IMG/VR virus record: IMGVR_UViG_3300027899_000026
Location: 1-43,215 of that record
Length of the DNA: 43,215 bases
Source: a virus
Strand: one strand, 5' to 3'
Shown here: piece by piece, positions 29,401 through 38,414 of the stretch
Layout: every line of letters begins with the position of its first letter
How positions within the stretch are numbered: the stretch's first letter is position 1
Made by a program: the position numbers and the translations under genes
Notes under the pieces: model-generated
What the model was told of the DNA's origin: nothing
Database searches by the model: none
The model's input: the letters and a program-made list of their open reading frames with translations, nothing else

Positions 29401-29865
29401 ATGAAGAAATGTTCTGGATGTGGTCTTGAAAAGACTTTGGAGTGCTTTTCGAAAAAAGTGTCATCGAAAAACATTTTGCAGTCGAAATGCAAGACATGCA
29501 GTTTGCTCTATCAGGCTAAATACAGATCAAAAAACTCAGAAATATTGCTTCTGCAAAGAAGGGAAAAATACCAGAAGATTAAGTCCGATCCTATTCGTCG
29601 CGCTATATATCTTGAATCCATAAAAATCAACACCTTACGCTCCCATCAGCGGCATCCAGGAAAACAGCAAGCAAGGATGGCTGTTGATTATGCCGTCAGA
29701 ACAAATCAGTTAATCAGGCCAAATTTTTGCAATGAATGTGGTGTTCCGTGCAAGCCTGAGGCGCACCATGAAAGCTATGAAAAAGATCAATGGCTGAACG
29801 TGAGATGGATGTGTAGATCCTGTCATGCAGCCAACCACAGAAAACACAAAGTACTAAGCGAATGA
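29401..29865 (+). CDS. HNH-type zinc-finger endonuclease-like protein, copy B
   Basis: 154 residues. Same plan as the protein at 20726: N-terminal CSGCGLEKTLECF...CKTC, a long basic helix, then CNECGVPCKPEAHHESY and RWMCRSCHAANHRK. The pair shares about 25 residues around CKPEAHHxSY...QWLxVRWxC. AT-rich against its neighbours. A second copy 8.7 kb away suggests spread as a homing-type gene. No SD is needed for its start at ATG 29401. Confidence 0.75.
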   Translation: MKKCSGCGLEKTLECFSKKVSSKNILQSKCKTCSLLYQAKYRSKNSEILLLQRREKYQKIKSDPIRRAIYLESIKINTLRSHQRHPGKQQARMAVDYAVRTNQLIRPNFCNECGVPCKPEAHHESYEKDQWLNVRWMCRSCHAANHRKHKVLSE

Positions 29866-30323
29866 AAAATAATAAACCAATCGTAGCTGTTGACCCTGGT
29901 GTCAGCGGTGGATTCGCGGTCAACACGCCGGACGGAATCGTCCTGCTGTCGATGCCAGAATCGCTGCCTGAAATCTGCGGTCTTGTTAATCAACTAAAGA
30001 CGGCCAATGCGCAGTTGTGGATTGAGGAACTTCCTCTGTTCGTTTCTCCCATGACGAAAAGCTCGTCGATGGCCGTGCTTCACAGAAACCTCGGTCGCGT
30101 TGAAGCTGCTGCCTACGCATACGGATACGCTCTTCACAGAGCAGCTCCAAAAGTGTGGCAGGCTCCTCTGGGACTGGGCGGAAAAGCATCGTGCAAAGAT
30201 CATGCGGAATGGAAGAGAAAGCTCAAGGCAAAGGCGCAGGAGTTGTATCCACACCTAGACGTGACATTGAAGAATTGCGACGCACTTCTGATCCTTCATT
30301 TTGCCCTAGGAGGTGGAAGGTAA
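29862..30323 (+). CDS. RuvC-like Holliday junction resolvase
   Basis: 153 residues. RNase-H-like layout: VAVDPGVSGGFAV (first Asp), LWIEELPLFVS (Glu), and a late NCDALLILHFAL (Asp). This is how phage RuvC-family resolvases look. It would cut junctions created by RecE/RecT-driven recombination before packaging. ATGA overlap with the HNH gene upstream. Confidence 0.75.
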   Translation: MKNNKPIVAVDPGVSGGFAVNTPDGIVLLSMPESLPEICGLVNQLKTANAQLWIEELPLFVSPMTKSSSMAVLHRNLGRVEAAAYAYGYALHRAAPKVWQAPLGLGGKASCKDHAEWKRKLKAKAQELYPHLDVTLKNCDALLILHFALGGGR

Positions 30324-30439
30324 TGAGACGCGCCAATCGTCCTCCATCAAAGGATGAACTCAAAGAGTTGCTCGTCGCAGCGTTCGCCGCTGGCGTGGTA
30401 ATCACCGCAGCTTACTTCATGCTCTTCATCGTAAAATGA
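30323..30439 (+). CDS. 38-residue membrane peptide
   Basis: Starts MRRANRPPSKDELKEL and then one hydrophobic helix (LLVAAFAAGVVITAAYFMLF). The SD AGGAGG precedes the ATG, and its last bases overlap the next start. Single-span inner-membrane peptide; role unknown. Confidence 0.6.
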   Translation: MRRANRPPSKDELKELLVAAFAAGVVITAAYFMLFIVK

Positions 30440-30630
30440 GCGAGTACACGAAACCTTTGTCCGAGGAAACGGACGTCGAAACTTTGCGAGCGGCCATCGC
30501 GGAGTACCAATGGTTGGCCAAAACATTGTTCAAATCTTTGGGGTGCGGTTGCAATGGAGGTCAGGACCTCTGCTGGAACTGCACCCAAGCTGAGCGACAC
30601 TACAAGCACACAATCGAGATATACAAATAA
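30436..30630 (+). CDS. Small Cys-containing protein
   Basis: 64 residues with CGCNGGQDLCWNC, probably a zinc site, and a helix at the end (AERHYKHTIEIYK). ATGA overlap with the upstream gene. Function unknown. Confidence 0.55.
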   Translation: MSEYTKPLSEETDVETLRAAIAEYQWLAKTLFKSLGCGCNGGQDLCWNCTQAERHYKHTIEIYK

Positions 30631-30827
30631 TGAACTCAAACAAACAGGCGACATTTCGGGTTGCAGATGCAGATGAGTCTACGTCAAAAATAGACTTCAG
30701 GTACTTTGACCGTAAGTACAAGGAATGGCTTATCCGCCGTGGATTCGCCGATGAACTTGGCAATCCCCTCGGGATGCGCCACTCAAACGGACGCCGTGTA
30801 AAATCAATCAAATCCGATGAACTCTGA
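30630..30827 (+). CDS. Small basic protein of unknown function
   Basis: 65 residues (TFRVADADESTSKIDFRYFD, YKEWLIRRGF). Start and previous stop share a base (TAATG). It overlaps the next gene by 11 nt. No motif. Confidence 0.55.
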   Translation: MNSNKQATFRVADADESTSKIDFRYFDRKYKEWLIRRGFADELGNPLGMRHSNGRRVKSIKSDEL

Positions 30828-31017
30828 AATCTCCAGACAACAACTGTTGAAGGAAGCACCGCAACTGATCGAGTATGCGATTCTTCGCGGTTGGATCAGC
30901 AAGCCAAAGCCGAAGATAAATCTCGACGGAGTCTGGCATGCCGATGGTGCCGGACATCTCGACAACGCTTCTGAAGATGAAATACAAAAACTGCGGGAAC
31001 AGTTCAATCCAGGTTGA
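30817..31017 (+). CDS. Small protein of unknown function
   Basis: 66 residues: MNSEISRQQLLKEAPQLIEY, then GWISKPKPKINLDGVWHADG. Its start lies 11 nt inside the previous gene; its end overlaps the next. Confidence 0.5.
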   Translation: MNSEISRQQLLKEAPQLIEYAILRGWISKPKPKINLDGVWHADGAGHLDNASEDEIQKLREQFNPG

Positions 31018-31162
31018 TGTTATCTGCGATGACGTAGAAATACGGATCGGAGAAACGAAATGGTCGGGTATAATCTATACCCGCGAGGGCAAGTCGAAGG
31101 TGTACGTTCGAACTAAGGCTGAGTTTAAGGCCAAGTTCGTTCCGATAGATGAGAAGCCCTAA
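30977..31162 (+). CDS. Small beta-rich protein of unknown function
   Basis: 61 residues from ATG 30977 (MKYKNCGNSSIQVDVICDDV, WSGIIYTREGKSKVYVRTK). The upstream ATG at 30938 is less likely because it would deepen the overlap with the previous gene. No motif. Confidence 0.5.
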   Translation: MKYKNCGNSSIQVDVICDDVEIRIGETKWSGIIYTREGKSKVYVRTKAEFKAKFVPIDEKP

Positions 31163-31373
31163 CCTTTACATTGGCGCACAAGAGCAGCTCTTTGCGAAGT
31201 TCCAGTCTCGTTCCATTGCCATCCAGCACTGGAGCAAGTACCTGATGACTCCCAAAGAGCTTGCTCTCCTTTTCAGCAAGTTAGAGAAATCAAATTCAGT
31301 CCTCTCCGAAATCGCCAAGACTGACCTTGGACGAAGTGGAGAGTTAGCGAGAAAACAACTTGGAATCGAATGA
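31149..31373 (+). CDS. Small protein of unknown function before the primase-helicase
   Basis: 74 residues (IGAQEQLFAKFQSRSIAIQH, LLFSKLEKSNSVLSEIAKTD). Helical, no motif. It overlaps both neighbours, so it is coupled to the primase-helicase gene. Confidence 0.55.
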   Translation: MRSPNLYIGAQEQLFAKFQSRSIAIQHWSKYLMTPKELALLFSKLEKSNSVLSEIAKTDLGRSGELARKQLGIE

Positions 31374-33193
31374 ATCAATCAAAGATCGACCGTGCACGTG
31401 CGTGGGTTAGAAGCACCCCAGGAGCCGTCGCAGGTCAAAATGGACATGGAAGTACCTTTGCCGTGGCAACCGCGCTCATACACGGTTTTGAGCTGAATGC
31501 GGGGGATGCTGCGATGCTCCTCGATGAGTACAACCAGAAATGCCTGCCACCGTGGAAGCCGAATGAACTGGCCCACAAATTGAATCAGGCGTCAGTTGTC
31601 TCGCATGACAAACCGCGTGGATGGTTGCTGTCCGCTCAAAGCGGAACGCCAGTGTCTGCCACCGGCAAGTTCGTGGTTCATAAGATTCAGGCAATCCCGG
31701 AGCCAGCATCCAGATTTACGACCATCGACTTCCTGAAAGCCTGTTTCGAGCAGGATGAAGTTGTCTGCATCTGCAACGACATCATCTGCGATGAGGAGGG
31801 TAAAGGTAGGCCAGCGTCCAAGGGTACATTCCTCAAGCGCGACGAATGGATTGAGAAGCATTTCACACCGCCCATCAGCTCGATGTGGACGAGCAATGAG
31901 AGCCGTGGAGCTTATGTCCGCATCAATCCATGTCTCGATGAGACTGGATCGGATTCAGGCGTAGCAGCGTTCCGCCATGTCCTCGTTGAGATGGATGAGA
32001 AGACCAAGGACGAGCAATGGACGATTCTCAAGGAGTCGAAGTTGCCCATATCGGTCGTCATTGATTCGGGCGGCAAGAGTCTGCACGGATGGGTGCGTGT
32101 GGATGCGGCGAACAAAGAGGAATGGGGAGAGCGTCGTGATGTCGTTTATCGCCACCTTGAAGCTCTAGGAATCGATCCTAAGAACAAGAACGCGAGCAGG
32201 TTCAGTCGTTTGGCTGGTGTGATGCGCGATGGCAAGGAACAGAAGCTGTTGGCAATCCATGTCGGGTCGGTGAATTGGGATGCGTTTACGGACTACCTTG
32301 AGTCGCAGGACATGCCTCAGGAGTTCTCGCTCGACAGCATCATCGAGTACGATCCTAAGAATGATCCTGACAATTTGATCGGTGACAGATGGTTACGACG
32401 CGGATCATCGCTTCTATTCGTTGGTCAGAGCGGATGCGGCAAAAGCTCTATGGCTGCGTATCAGGGAATGAAGTGGGCATCCGGCGAAGCATGGTTTGGT
32501 GTGAAGCCAGTTCGTGCGCTGAAGGTGGCCTACATCCAAGCTGAGAACGACATTGCCGATCAGCATGATGCGCTGAAAGGAGCTGCTGAGATGACGTTCG
32601 GAAAGGAGAATTGGGAGCGAGGGTTGCGAAACGCGGACATGCTCTTCTTCCGCGAAACGGTTCGAACAGGATCAGACTTTGCGACAATGCTCAGGCGTCT
32701 CGTTCGCAAGACCAAGGCTGACGTCGTTTACATCGACCCGCTGCTCTCCTACATGGGAGGTAATCCTGCGGACATCGAGGTCTGTGCGAACTTCACGCGA
32801 CATCTGCTCCAGCCGATTATGATGGAGACAGGAGTTGTCCTGGTACTCGTCCATCATTTCCCCAAGCCGAAGGGTAAGGACGACAAGCCGGAGAGCGTGG
32901 CAGATTTGGCCTACTCAGGATTTGGATCGTCCGATCTGACGAACTGGGCGAGAGAGGTGATTGTGATGAAGGAGGTAGGCTTCAACAATCCACGCAAGTT
33001 TATGCTCGGCATGGCGAAACGGGCTGACCGTTCCGGCATGACGGACAAAGAAGGGAAAGTCACCGGATCGATTATGATCCAGCGCGGTTCGAACGGCGAC
33101 ATCTCATGGAACTACGCGGAGCCTGAGAAGTTCGTCGTCGATAAGGAGTCGGTGAAGAAGCCGTACACCAAGGGAAAATACCCTAGGCGTTAG
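31370..33193 (+). CDS. Primase-helicase: archaeo-eukaryotic primase-like plus RepA/DnaB-like ATPase
   Basis: 607 residues. The middle N-terminal part has RHVLVEMDE near residue 205 with following KLPISVVIDSGGKSLHGWVR and RFSRLAGVMRDG, the pattern of a primase-polymerase domain. The second half is a RecA-type helicase: Walker A VGQSGCGKSSMAAY (about residues 350-363), Walker B VVYIDPLLSYMGG and VVLVLVHHFPKPKG. It likely primes and unwinds the fork. With no DNA polymerase in view, it may work with a host polymerase. Its stop overlaps the convergent gene at 33183 by 11 nt. Confidence 0.8.
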   Translation: MNQSKIDRARAWVRSTPGAVAGQNGHGSTFAVATALIHGFELNAGDAAMLLDEYNQKCLPPWKPNELAHKLNQASVVSHDKPRGWLLSAQSGTPVSATGKFVVHKIQAIPEPASRFTTIDFLKACFEQDEVVCICNDIICDEEGKGRPASKGTFLKRDEWIEKHFTPPISSMWTSNESRGAYVRINPCLDETGSDSGVAAFRHVLVEMDEKTKDEQWTILKESKLPISVVIDSGGKSLHGWVRVDAANKEEWGERRDVVYRHLEALGIDPKNKNASRFSRLAGVMRDGKEQKLLAIHVGSVNWDAFTDYLESQDMPQEFSLDSIIEYDPKNDPDNLIGDRWLRRGSSLLFVGQSGCGKSSMAAYQGMKWASGEAWFGVKPVRALKVAYIQAENDIADQHDALKGAAEMTFGKENWERGLRNADMLFFRETVRTGSDFATMLRRLVRKTKADVVYIDPLLSYMGGNPADIEVCANFTRHLLQPIMMETGVVLVLVHHFPKPKGKDDKPESVADLAYSGFGSSDLTNWAREVIVMKEVGFNNPRKFMLGMAKRADRSGMTDKEGKVTGSIMIQRGSNGDISWNYAEPEKFVVDKESVKKPYTKGKYPRR

Positions 33194-33371
33194 CTTTCTC
33201 GCGCAACGCTCGACGACGTCCTTTGGCGGCAAGCGATTGGAACTTCGCCTTACCGAGCTTCTTGCGGCCAATGTAGGCGGCCAAAGCAGCAGGATCTTTC
33301 ACACCCTTCTTCTCAAGGCTACCGATGAGCTTTTCGTAACGTCCGCCACCGCCAAGTTTCATCTTGTCCAT
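33183..33371 (-). CDS. Small basic conserved phage protein
   Basis: 62 residues: KLGGGGRYEKLIGSLEKKG, VKDPAALAAYIGRKKLGKAK and FQSLAAKGRRRALREK. The AALAAYIGRKKxG signature is very common in environmental phages, mostly near virion genes. Basic and helical, perhaps DNA-binding. It ends tail-to-tail inside the primase-helicase stop region. Confidence 0.7.
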   Translation of the reverse strand: MDKMKLGGGGRYEKLIGSLEKKGVKDPAALAAYIGRKKLGKAKFQSLAAKGRRRALREKANA

Positions 33372-33375
33372 AAAA

Positions 33376-33687
33376 TCAAATAGAGGTTGAGGTTAAAACC
33401 GACAGAACAATCGCAAAAATCCACGCAGCGCATGACCAGAACTTAGGCGTCGTCTTGTCCTTCGCACTCGCGCAGTTATGCCGCGCACGGAAGTTCTTAC
33501 GACGCTCAGGATTTGACTTCTTGATCGTCATATTAGGATCGCCGAAGCGAACCTTGATGACATTGTCGTTGTCGTTCTTAACGTACACCGCACTCTTCTT
33601 CCGCTCACCCGGAGTGTAGAACGGCTTGTTGAGCGTCACCTTCTTGCCATGATAGGTATTACCTTTTTTGGAAAGAGAGGTTTTCAT
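33376..33687 (-). CDS. Conserved phage protein with KVRFGDPNM...RARHNC motif
   Basis: 103 residues. GERKKSAVYVKNDNDNVIKV, RFGDPNMTIKKSNPERRKNF and RARHNCASAKDKTTPKFWSC form a block seen in many marine and freshwater phages, sometimes beside or fused to head genes. The end is hydrophobic (AAWIFAIVLSVLTSTS), unlike the usual form, so here it may be membrane-attached. Function unknown. TAATG overlap with the large internal protein. Confidence 0.7.
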   Translation of the reverse strand: MKTSLSKKGNTYHGKKVTLNKPFYTPGERKKSAVYVKNDNDNVIKVRFGDPNMTIKKSNPERRKNFRARHNCASAKDKTTPKFWSCAAWIFAIVLSVLTSTSI

Positions 33688-36600
33688 TAGAATCGACGAA
33701 CAGAAGCTGAAGGGATTTGAGGGCGTTCAGCCTCCTCGCGCTCATCGTTACGCATTTTTAGACGGTCAGCCTCAAGTGTAAGAATCTTGGGCCATCGACG
33801 GTTGAATGCGTCCATCTGATCCTTTGCAACCTGATCAATTGGTTTTGTAACTGTGGCAAGATAATCTGGATTTCTAAGAACCCTGCCGATTGCAGCAGCC
33901 CCGGTTACCGCAGCAAGGTTGGACAAAGCCATTCTTCCGTACATGTTTGCACCAAAAGCTGAGGCAACGGCAGATGTCAGAGCAGGTATGAGTTTGCTCT
34001 TAACGAGGCTATCTTTCTCGATTACAACAGAAAGCTGATCAGCAATCTTGTTCATCTGATCGACTCCAGACTTTCCGAACGCCTCAACAATGAGCGGATT
34101 GTACTGACCTGAAATCAGCTCGCGCATTTTGTTGATGTTTACCTGCTTTTTACCGGCATCTAGCGATTCTCTGAAAAGATTGCCAACGACCAAATTCTGA
34201 ACGTCGCCAACAAGATCTGGCCTTTCGTTCCGCATGACATTCATAAATTCCTGAACGACATACCGCTGTTGCTTGCCATAATCAGTTGTCAAAAACTTGA
34301 CCACATCTTCCGGCTGAACCTGATTGGCAGAAAGCCTACCAGTCTTGGTTGCGTCCAAAACCATCTTCTGGAAGTCAGTCGCCTCCTTGGATGATTGCTG
34401 AACGTAAAGCTGAAGATCCTTGGCCAATCTGCTTGAGTCTGGATTCGACAGTATCAACTTGATCTGCTCGTCATCCAGTTTGATTGGAAGTTTTCCATTT
34501 ACTGCACTCTTAAGATCGGCCAAAGCGGATGTTATTTGCTTTGTCTTTGCATCCATCTCTTTGAATTCAGGACCAAGATCAGGGCGAGGCTGCTCAAGCT
34601 GTTGAATCTCTTCATTGACTGATTTGAGCTTCTTTTCATTCTCTTTCAAGAGTCCACGAGCAGACTCATCATCTTTTGCAATTCTTGCCTCAAGATCCTT
34701 GGACTTGGTAACTAGGTCGTTTTTCTGAGTTGTTAGAGTAGATTTTTTATCAACCAAATCTTTGTAACGTGTTGCAACGTCTTGGATTTCAGAAAGTTGA
34801 GGGAAAAACTCGTTAGCCACTTCTTGGGTCAGTCCAGTTCCTTTTCCTCGTTTTGCTTGAGTCAAAAGATTCAAGAACTGAACTGGAGTTTGACCTTCTG
34901 TTCTCAACTTGTTGTAAACAAAGTCGTAGAGCATTGGCTTAAAAGTAGGCTCCCAGTCAGATCCGGCTAACTTCTTCATCACCTCCAATGCTTCACCACC
35001 ACGCGATCCAAGCAAGCTCATCACAGCTTCAGGCTTTCCGCCACCTTCACCAGTCTCACGCAGAAGACTTCCGACAAGAGTTCCTTTGAATCTCGTTATG
35101 CCTTCACGATAAGATGCGTTCTGTTTTTTTAGGGCAGCTTTTAAATCTGCATCAGTATTAAGGCCTTCCTCAATTCTTTTTTCAACACGTTCAAGCTCTT
35201 CAAACTTGTCGTAAGTTGCCATTTGGACAGGTTTATTGAAGTCAATTTGATCAAGAATTTCAGTCCTCTTTTCTTTAAGGTCTTTCAGAGTGAAAAGATC
35301 TACAACTGGATTGCCATCCTTGTCTTTAACCACATCTCCATTCCTATCCAGTCTTTCAACGGGAACCGAAATTGCTTCAAGCCTAGGATCTAAATCTCTA
35401 TACCCTTTATTCTGCTCTGCTTTAAAAGCTGTTTTAAGTTTGTTCGCTTCTTCGCCAAATTTCTTTCCAGTTTCAAACTGACCAACAGGCTTTCCATAAT
35501 CGAACTTGGGGTCAAACCCGCTTTCGATTTCTTGAATCTGCCGCTGTTTGTCGGCTATCTCGTTGTCGATTTGGGTTCTTGTGATGTCGTCAGACGCTTT
35601 AAGGTCTTTCTTCTGAGTCTCAAGATTTCTGATGTCGTCAAACAATCCTTTTGACTCTAACTGAAGTTCCCCTTCAGCTCTTCTAGCGGCACCTAACAGC
35701 TCGGAGTTTTTGTCTGCAAACGCAAAATCGACCTTCTTTTTTGCTTCTCCAATCATCTGTTCAGCATTTAGGACAATTCCGCTGATCAGATTTTCGTCGA
35801 TGTCTTTACGTTCGGTAACTCGCTTAAGTTCGGAAACAATTTGATTGGTTAGTTCGTCTCCGCTTAGACCGTTTGCGCTTCCAGTCCTGATAGAATTTTG
35901 AAGGAAGTCGGTAATGTTTCCCTGCCAAGCTCGAATGTCTTCAGGTCGAGTTCCAGAAAGCTGCGGCGAGTAAAGCGTATCAGCCAATTGGGATGCCATT
36001 GCTGGATCAATTCCACCTCCAGCGCCAAGCTCTCGGCGAATTGCATCAGCGCGTTCAGTTAAAAACTGCTGCGTGTAAGGACGTTGAATTTCTCCGGCAA
36101 ACTTTTTCAGGCTTGCGCCACTTCTTGAAAGCGCACCAAGACCTCTTAGTCCTCCTGAAAATGTAGGAAGGAAAAGGCCACTCAACGCGCCTTGTTTAAT
36201 AATCTCTTCGGTTTTTCCAGATTCATCCCCCAGCGTTGAAGCAAATGCTTGAGCGGCTCCGGTCATTCCTCCGGCAGCACCTTCTTTAAGAATTTGCTTC
36301 AGTCTTGATGACTGTTGCGGAACGCCAGTTTCAGCAGTGGTTAAAAACTGCAAAGGACTCCTAAATCCTCCAGCTCCACGCTTTGAAAAACTAAGAAGAG
36401 GAATTCCTTGGGAAGCAGCTTCTTGGATGTCATACGGCTCTGGAGCTATTGTCTGGCGAAGAAGTTCACTTCCAACTCCAGCAATCATTTCTCCTCCAAC
36501 CGTTTGACCTCCTGGAATTTGAGAAAGACCGATTCCAGCGGCCAAACCGGCAGCCATTCCAAGTCCGCGTCGAGCCTGATTGAACCGATACTCGTTTAAT

Positions 36601-36998
36601 AGCTTTTGCTCCTGAGGAGTGAATTCAATTGGAACCTCAGGATTTCCTCCACTTGCCTCAAACTCCTGAAATTTCTTAGCACTCTCACGGCCAAGTCTCA
36701 GATCAGCTTGTTCAACAAGAAGACTCTTTGGCCTAAACGTGTCACGACCAACAAGCGGAGCTTTGGCAGCTGCTTGATTGACCGCCTCCATAGAACCCAT
36801 TGGAGCTTCATCTGGAACAAATGAAATTTCTGGAGTCGCATTTACTCCCTGCTGCTCGTCTGGAACAAACGTTATTTCAGGTTGAACGGAAACCTGATTT
36901 ATTGGTTGTTCCGACAACCCTACATCAACTGGCTGAATAGGTTGGCCAGCTTGCGCCTGATCAATCTGACCTTCATTCTGCAAAACATACTCATCCAT
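33687..36998 (-). CDS. Large internal/ejection protein, 1103 residues
   Basis: The longest gene of the window, first of three consecutive internal-protein candidates. The N-terminal ~60 residues have the repeated unit PEITFVPDEQQG / PEISFVPDEAPM. Apolar Gly/Ala runs (GLGMAAGLAAGIGLSQIPGG, GAAGGMTGAAQAFAS) could cross or insert into membranes. Long coiled coils follow (around VDKKSTLTTQKNDLVTKSKD). This matches the gp15/gp16-like ejection proteins that build a channel through the envelope. No lytic domain is visible. Role by position and size. Confidence 0.65.
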   Translation of the reverse strand: MDEYVLQNEGQIDQAQAGQPIQPVDVGLSEQPINQVSVQPEITFVPDEQQGVNATPEISFVPDEAPMGSMEAVNQAAAKAPLVGRDTFRPKSLLVEQADLRLGRESAKKFQEFEASGGNPEVPIEFTPQEQKLLNEYRFNQARRGLGMAAGLAAGIGLSQIPGGQTVGGEMIAGVGSELLRQTIAPEPYDIQEAASQGIPLLSFSKRGAGGFRSPLQFLTTAETGVPQQSSRLKQILKEGAAGGMTGAAQAFASTLGDESGKTEEIIKQGALSGLFLPTFSGGLRGLGALSRSGASLKKFAGEIQRPYTQQFLTERADAIRRELGAGGGIDPAMASQLADTLYSPQLSGTRPEDIRAWQGNITDFLQNSIRTGSANGLSGDELTNQIVSELKRVTERKDIDENLISGIVLNAEQMIGEAKKKVDFAFADKNSELLGAARRAEGELQLESKGLFDDIRNLETQKKDLKASDDITRTQIDNEIADKQRQIQEIESGFDPKFDYGKPVGQFETGKKFGEEANKLKTAFKAEQNKGYRDLDPRLEAISVPVERLDRNGDVVKDKDGNPVVDLFTLKDLKEKRTEILDQIDFNKPVQMATYDKFEELERVEKRIEEGLNTDADLKAALKKQNASYREGITRFKGTLVGSLLRETGEGGGKPEAVMSLLGSRGGEALEVMKKLAGSDWEPTFKPMLYDFVYNKLRTEGQTPVQFLNLLTQAKRGKGTGLTQEVANEFFPQLSEIQDVATRYKDLVDKKSTLTTQKNDLVTKSKDLEARIAKDDESARGLLKENEKKLKSVNEEIQQLEQPRPDLGPEFKEMDAKTKQITSALADLKSAVNGKLPIKLDDEQIKLILSNPDSSRLAKDLQLYVQQSSKEATDFQKMVLDATKTGRLSANQVQPEDVVKFLTTDYGKQQRYVVQEFMNVMRNERPDLVGDVQNLVVGNLFRESLDAGKKQVNINKMRELISGQYNPLIVEAFGKSGVDQMNKIADQLSVVIEKDSLVKSKLIPALTSAVASAFGANMYGRMALSNLAAVTGAAAIGRVLRNPDYLATVTKPIDQVAKDQMDAFNRRWPKILTLEADRLKMRNDEREEAERPQIPSASVRRF

Positions 36999-37001
36999 AA
37001 A

Positions 37002-38408
37002 TTATTTAATGGTTCCTTGCACTCCATTGATAATCACCCTTGTACCAGGTTGAACACCAGCTGCCTTTGCTTCTTCAATCGTCCTAAAAGAAGGAGTAGA
37101 AACAGCAGCGTTTGTCAAACTCATCGCCTGAGTAGCAGGAGCCGTAATCATCGCACCTCGTGAAGGCATTTGAGATGTTCCAGCAGGAACAGGCTTCCCG
37201 TATTTTTGATAAATTTCATTCACCCTCCCCATGCTGTTTTCAACTCGACTGTCGAGTTCTCCTTTTTTAATTTTAATTTTTTCAACAAAACTATCAACAT
37301 CTGCACCAAACAGTTTCCCGCCTTCAATTGCTCGTTTAATTCCAAAAAGATCAAGCTCGCTTAACAAGCGTTTTGATTCTTCAAGTCCAACAGCGTCTTT
37401 ACCTTCTGCGCTATTCAAAACTTTAGCAATTGATCTTGCTGAATTTAAAGCAACATATTCGCTTACAGTAGGATCTTCAAGGATTCCAATTTCGTATCCA
37501 ATTGCATCAGAGATGCTTTGTTTGTTTGCAATATCATCTGCAAACTTTTTAACAAGCCTGTCATCAACTGCATTCAGTTTTACATCTCCAACCTTTGCTG
37601 GTTGAAGAACTTTTTGCCTGTAAATATCATTTCTGTCACGCAATTGATCCAGCCTAACCCTCTCATTCGCAAGTCTTTGAAGCTGAACTCCTTTTGAAAA
37701 ATCAAATTTTTCACGATTAAGAGAAGAGGACTCTTCTGCTAGAGCCTTTTTATAATTTAATGTTGCTTCAGCGATTGCATTTTTATCGCCACCTTCTTTT
37801 ACAAGTCTATCAAGATTGCTTTTTGCAAGCTCAAGATTTCCTTTGATTGAGCTTGTCTTGGCTTCGGTTTGAGCAAGCGCAGCTTCTCGTTCTTTGGCTG
37901 CAATTTTGTTTACAAGATCGTAGTCGATATCTTGCTGGCCAGTTTGTGTGTTGAGTTTAAAAGCGCCATATTTTGCTGCGATATTGTATTGAGCTGCACT
38001 CAAGGCATCAGCTTTTGCTTCGGCCCTTCTCTTGGCGTTTATGAGTTCAGCCCGAGCGGAATATTTCTCAAGATTGTTGAGCATCTTATCCGCCTCAAGC
38101 CGGTACTGCTTTGACTTGAATGCAGGGATGACAGGGAACTTTGCGTCTGCCTTAGGGTTGTCGAGAAAGTCTCCGACCTGCTTGCCAAGATCAGAAAATG
38201 TCTTGAACTCGGCAACCTGCGCTTCTTGCTCGCCAATCGCATCAGCAAGAGTCATATCCCGAATCTTGTTCTGAAGCTCCATTCCTTGGCGCTGGAGCAA
38301 CGATTCAGCAGTCTGCATCTGCAACTGCTCCATCATCCGCTTCTGCGTCTGTGCGCGGTCGTAGAGGCTTGCGCCTAGCTGAAATGCTTCGAGTGTAGGG
38401 TCGGCCAT
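37002..38408 (-). CDS. Internal virion protein with long coiled coil
   Basis: 468 residues, mostly helix: RMMEQLQMQTAESLLQRQGM, ALSAAQYNIAAKYGAFK, AAKEREAALAQTEAKTSSIK. No enzyme motif. The order (gp14-like at 38415, this gene, a >1000-residue protein) is the order of internal core proteins in T7-type phages. The C-terminus is Pro/Ala-rich, then GVQPGTRVIINGVQGTIK. Confidence 0.6.
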   Translation of the reverse strand: MADPTLEAFQLGASLYDRAQTQKRMMEQLQMQTAESLLQRQGMELQNKIRDMTLADAIGEQEAQVAEFKTFSDLGKQVGDFLDNPKADAKFPVIPAFKSKQYRLEADKMLNNLEKYSARAELINAKRRAEAKADALSAAQYNIAAKYGAFKLNTQTGQQDIDYDLVNKIAAKEREAALAQTEAKTSSIKGNLELAKSNLDRLVKEGGDKNAIAEATLNYKKALAEESSSLNREKFDFSKGVQLQRLANERVRLDQLRDRNDIYRQKVLQPAKVGDVKLNAVDDRLVKKFADDIANKQSISDAIGYEIGILEDPTVSEYVALNSARSIAKVLNSAEGKDAVGLEESKRLLSELDLFGIKRAIEGGKLFGADVDSFVEKIKIKKGELDSRVENSMGRVNEIYQKYGKPVPAGTSQMPSRGAMITAPATQAMSLTNAAVSTPSFRTIEEAKAAGVQPGTRVIINGVQGTIK

Positions 38409-38414
38409 AAAATT

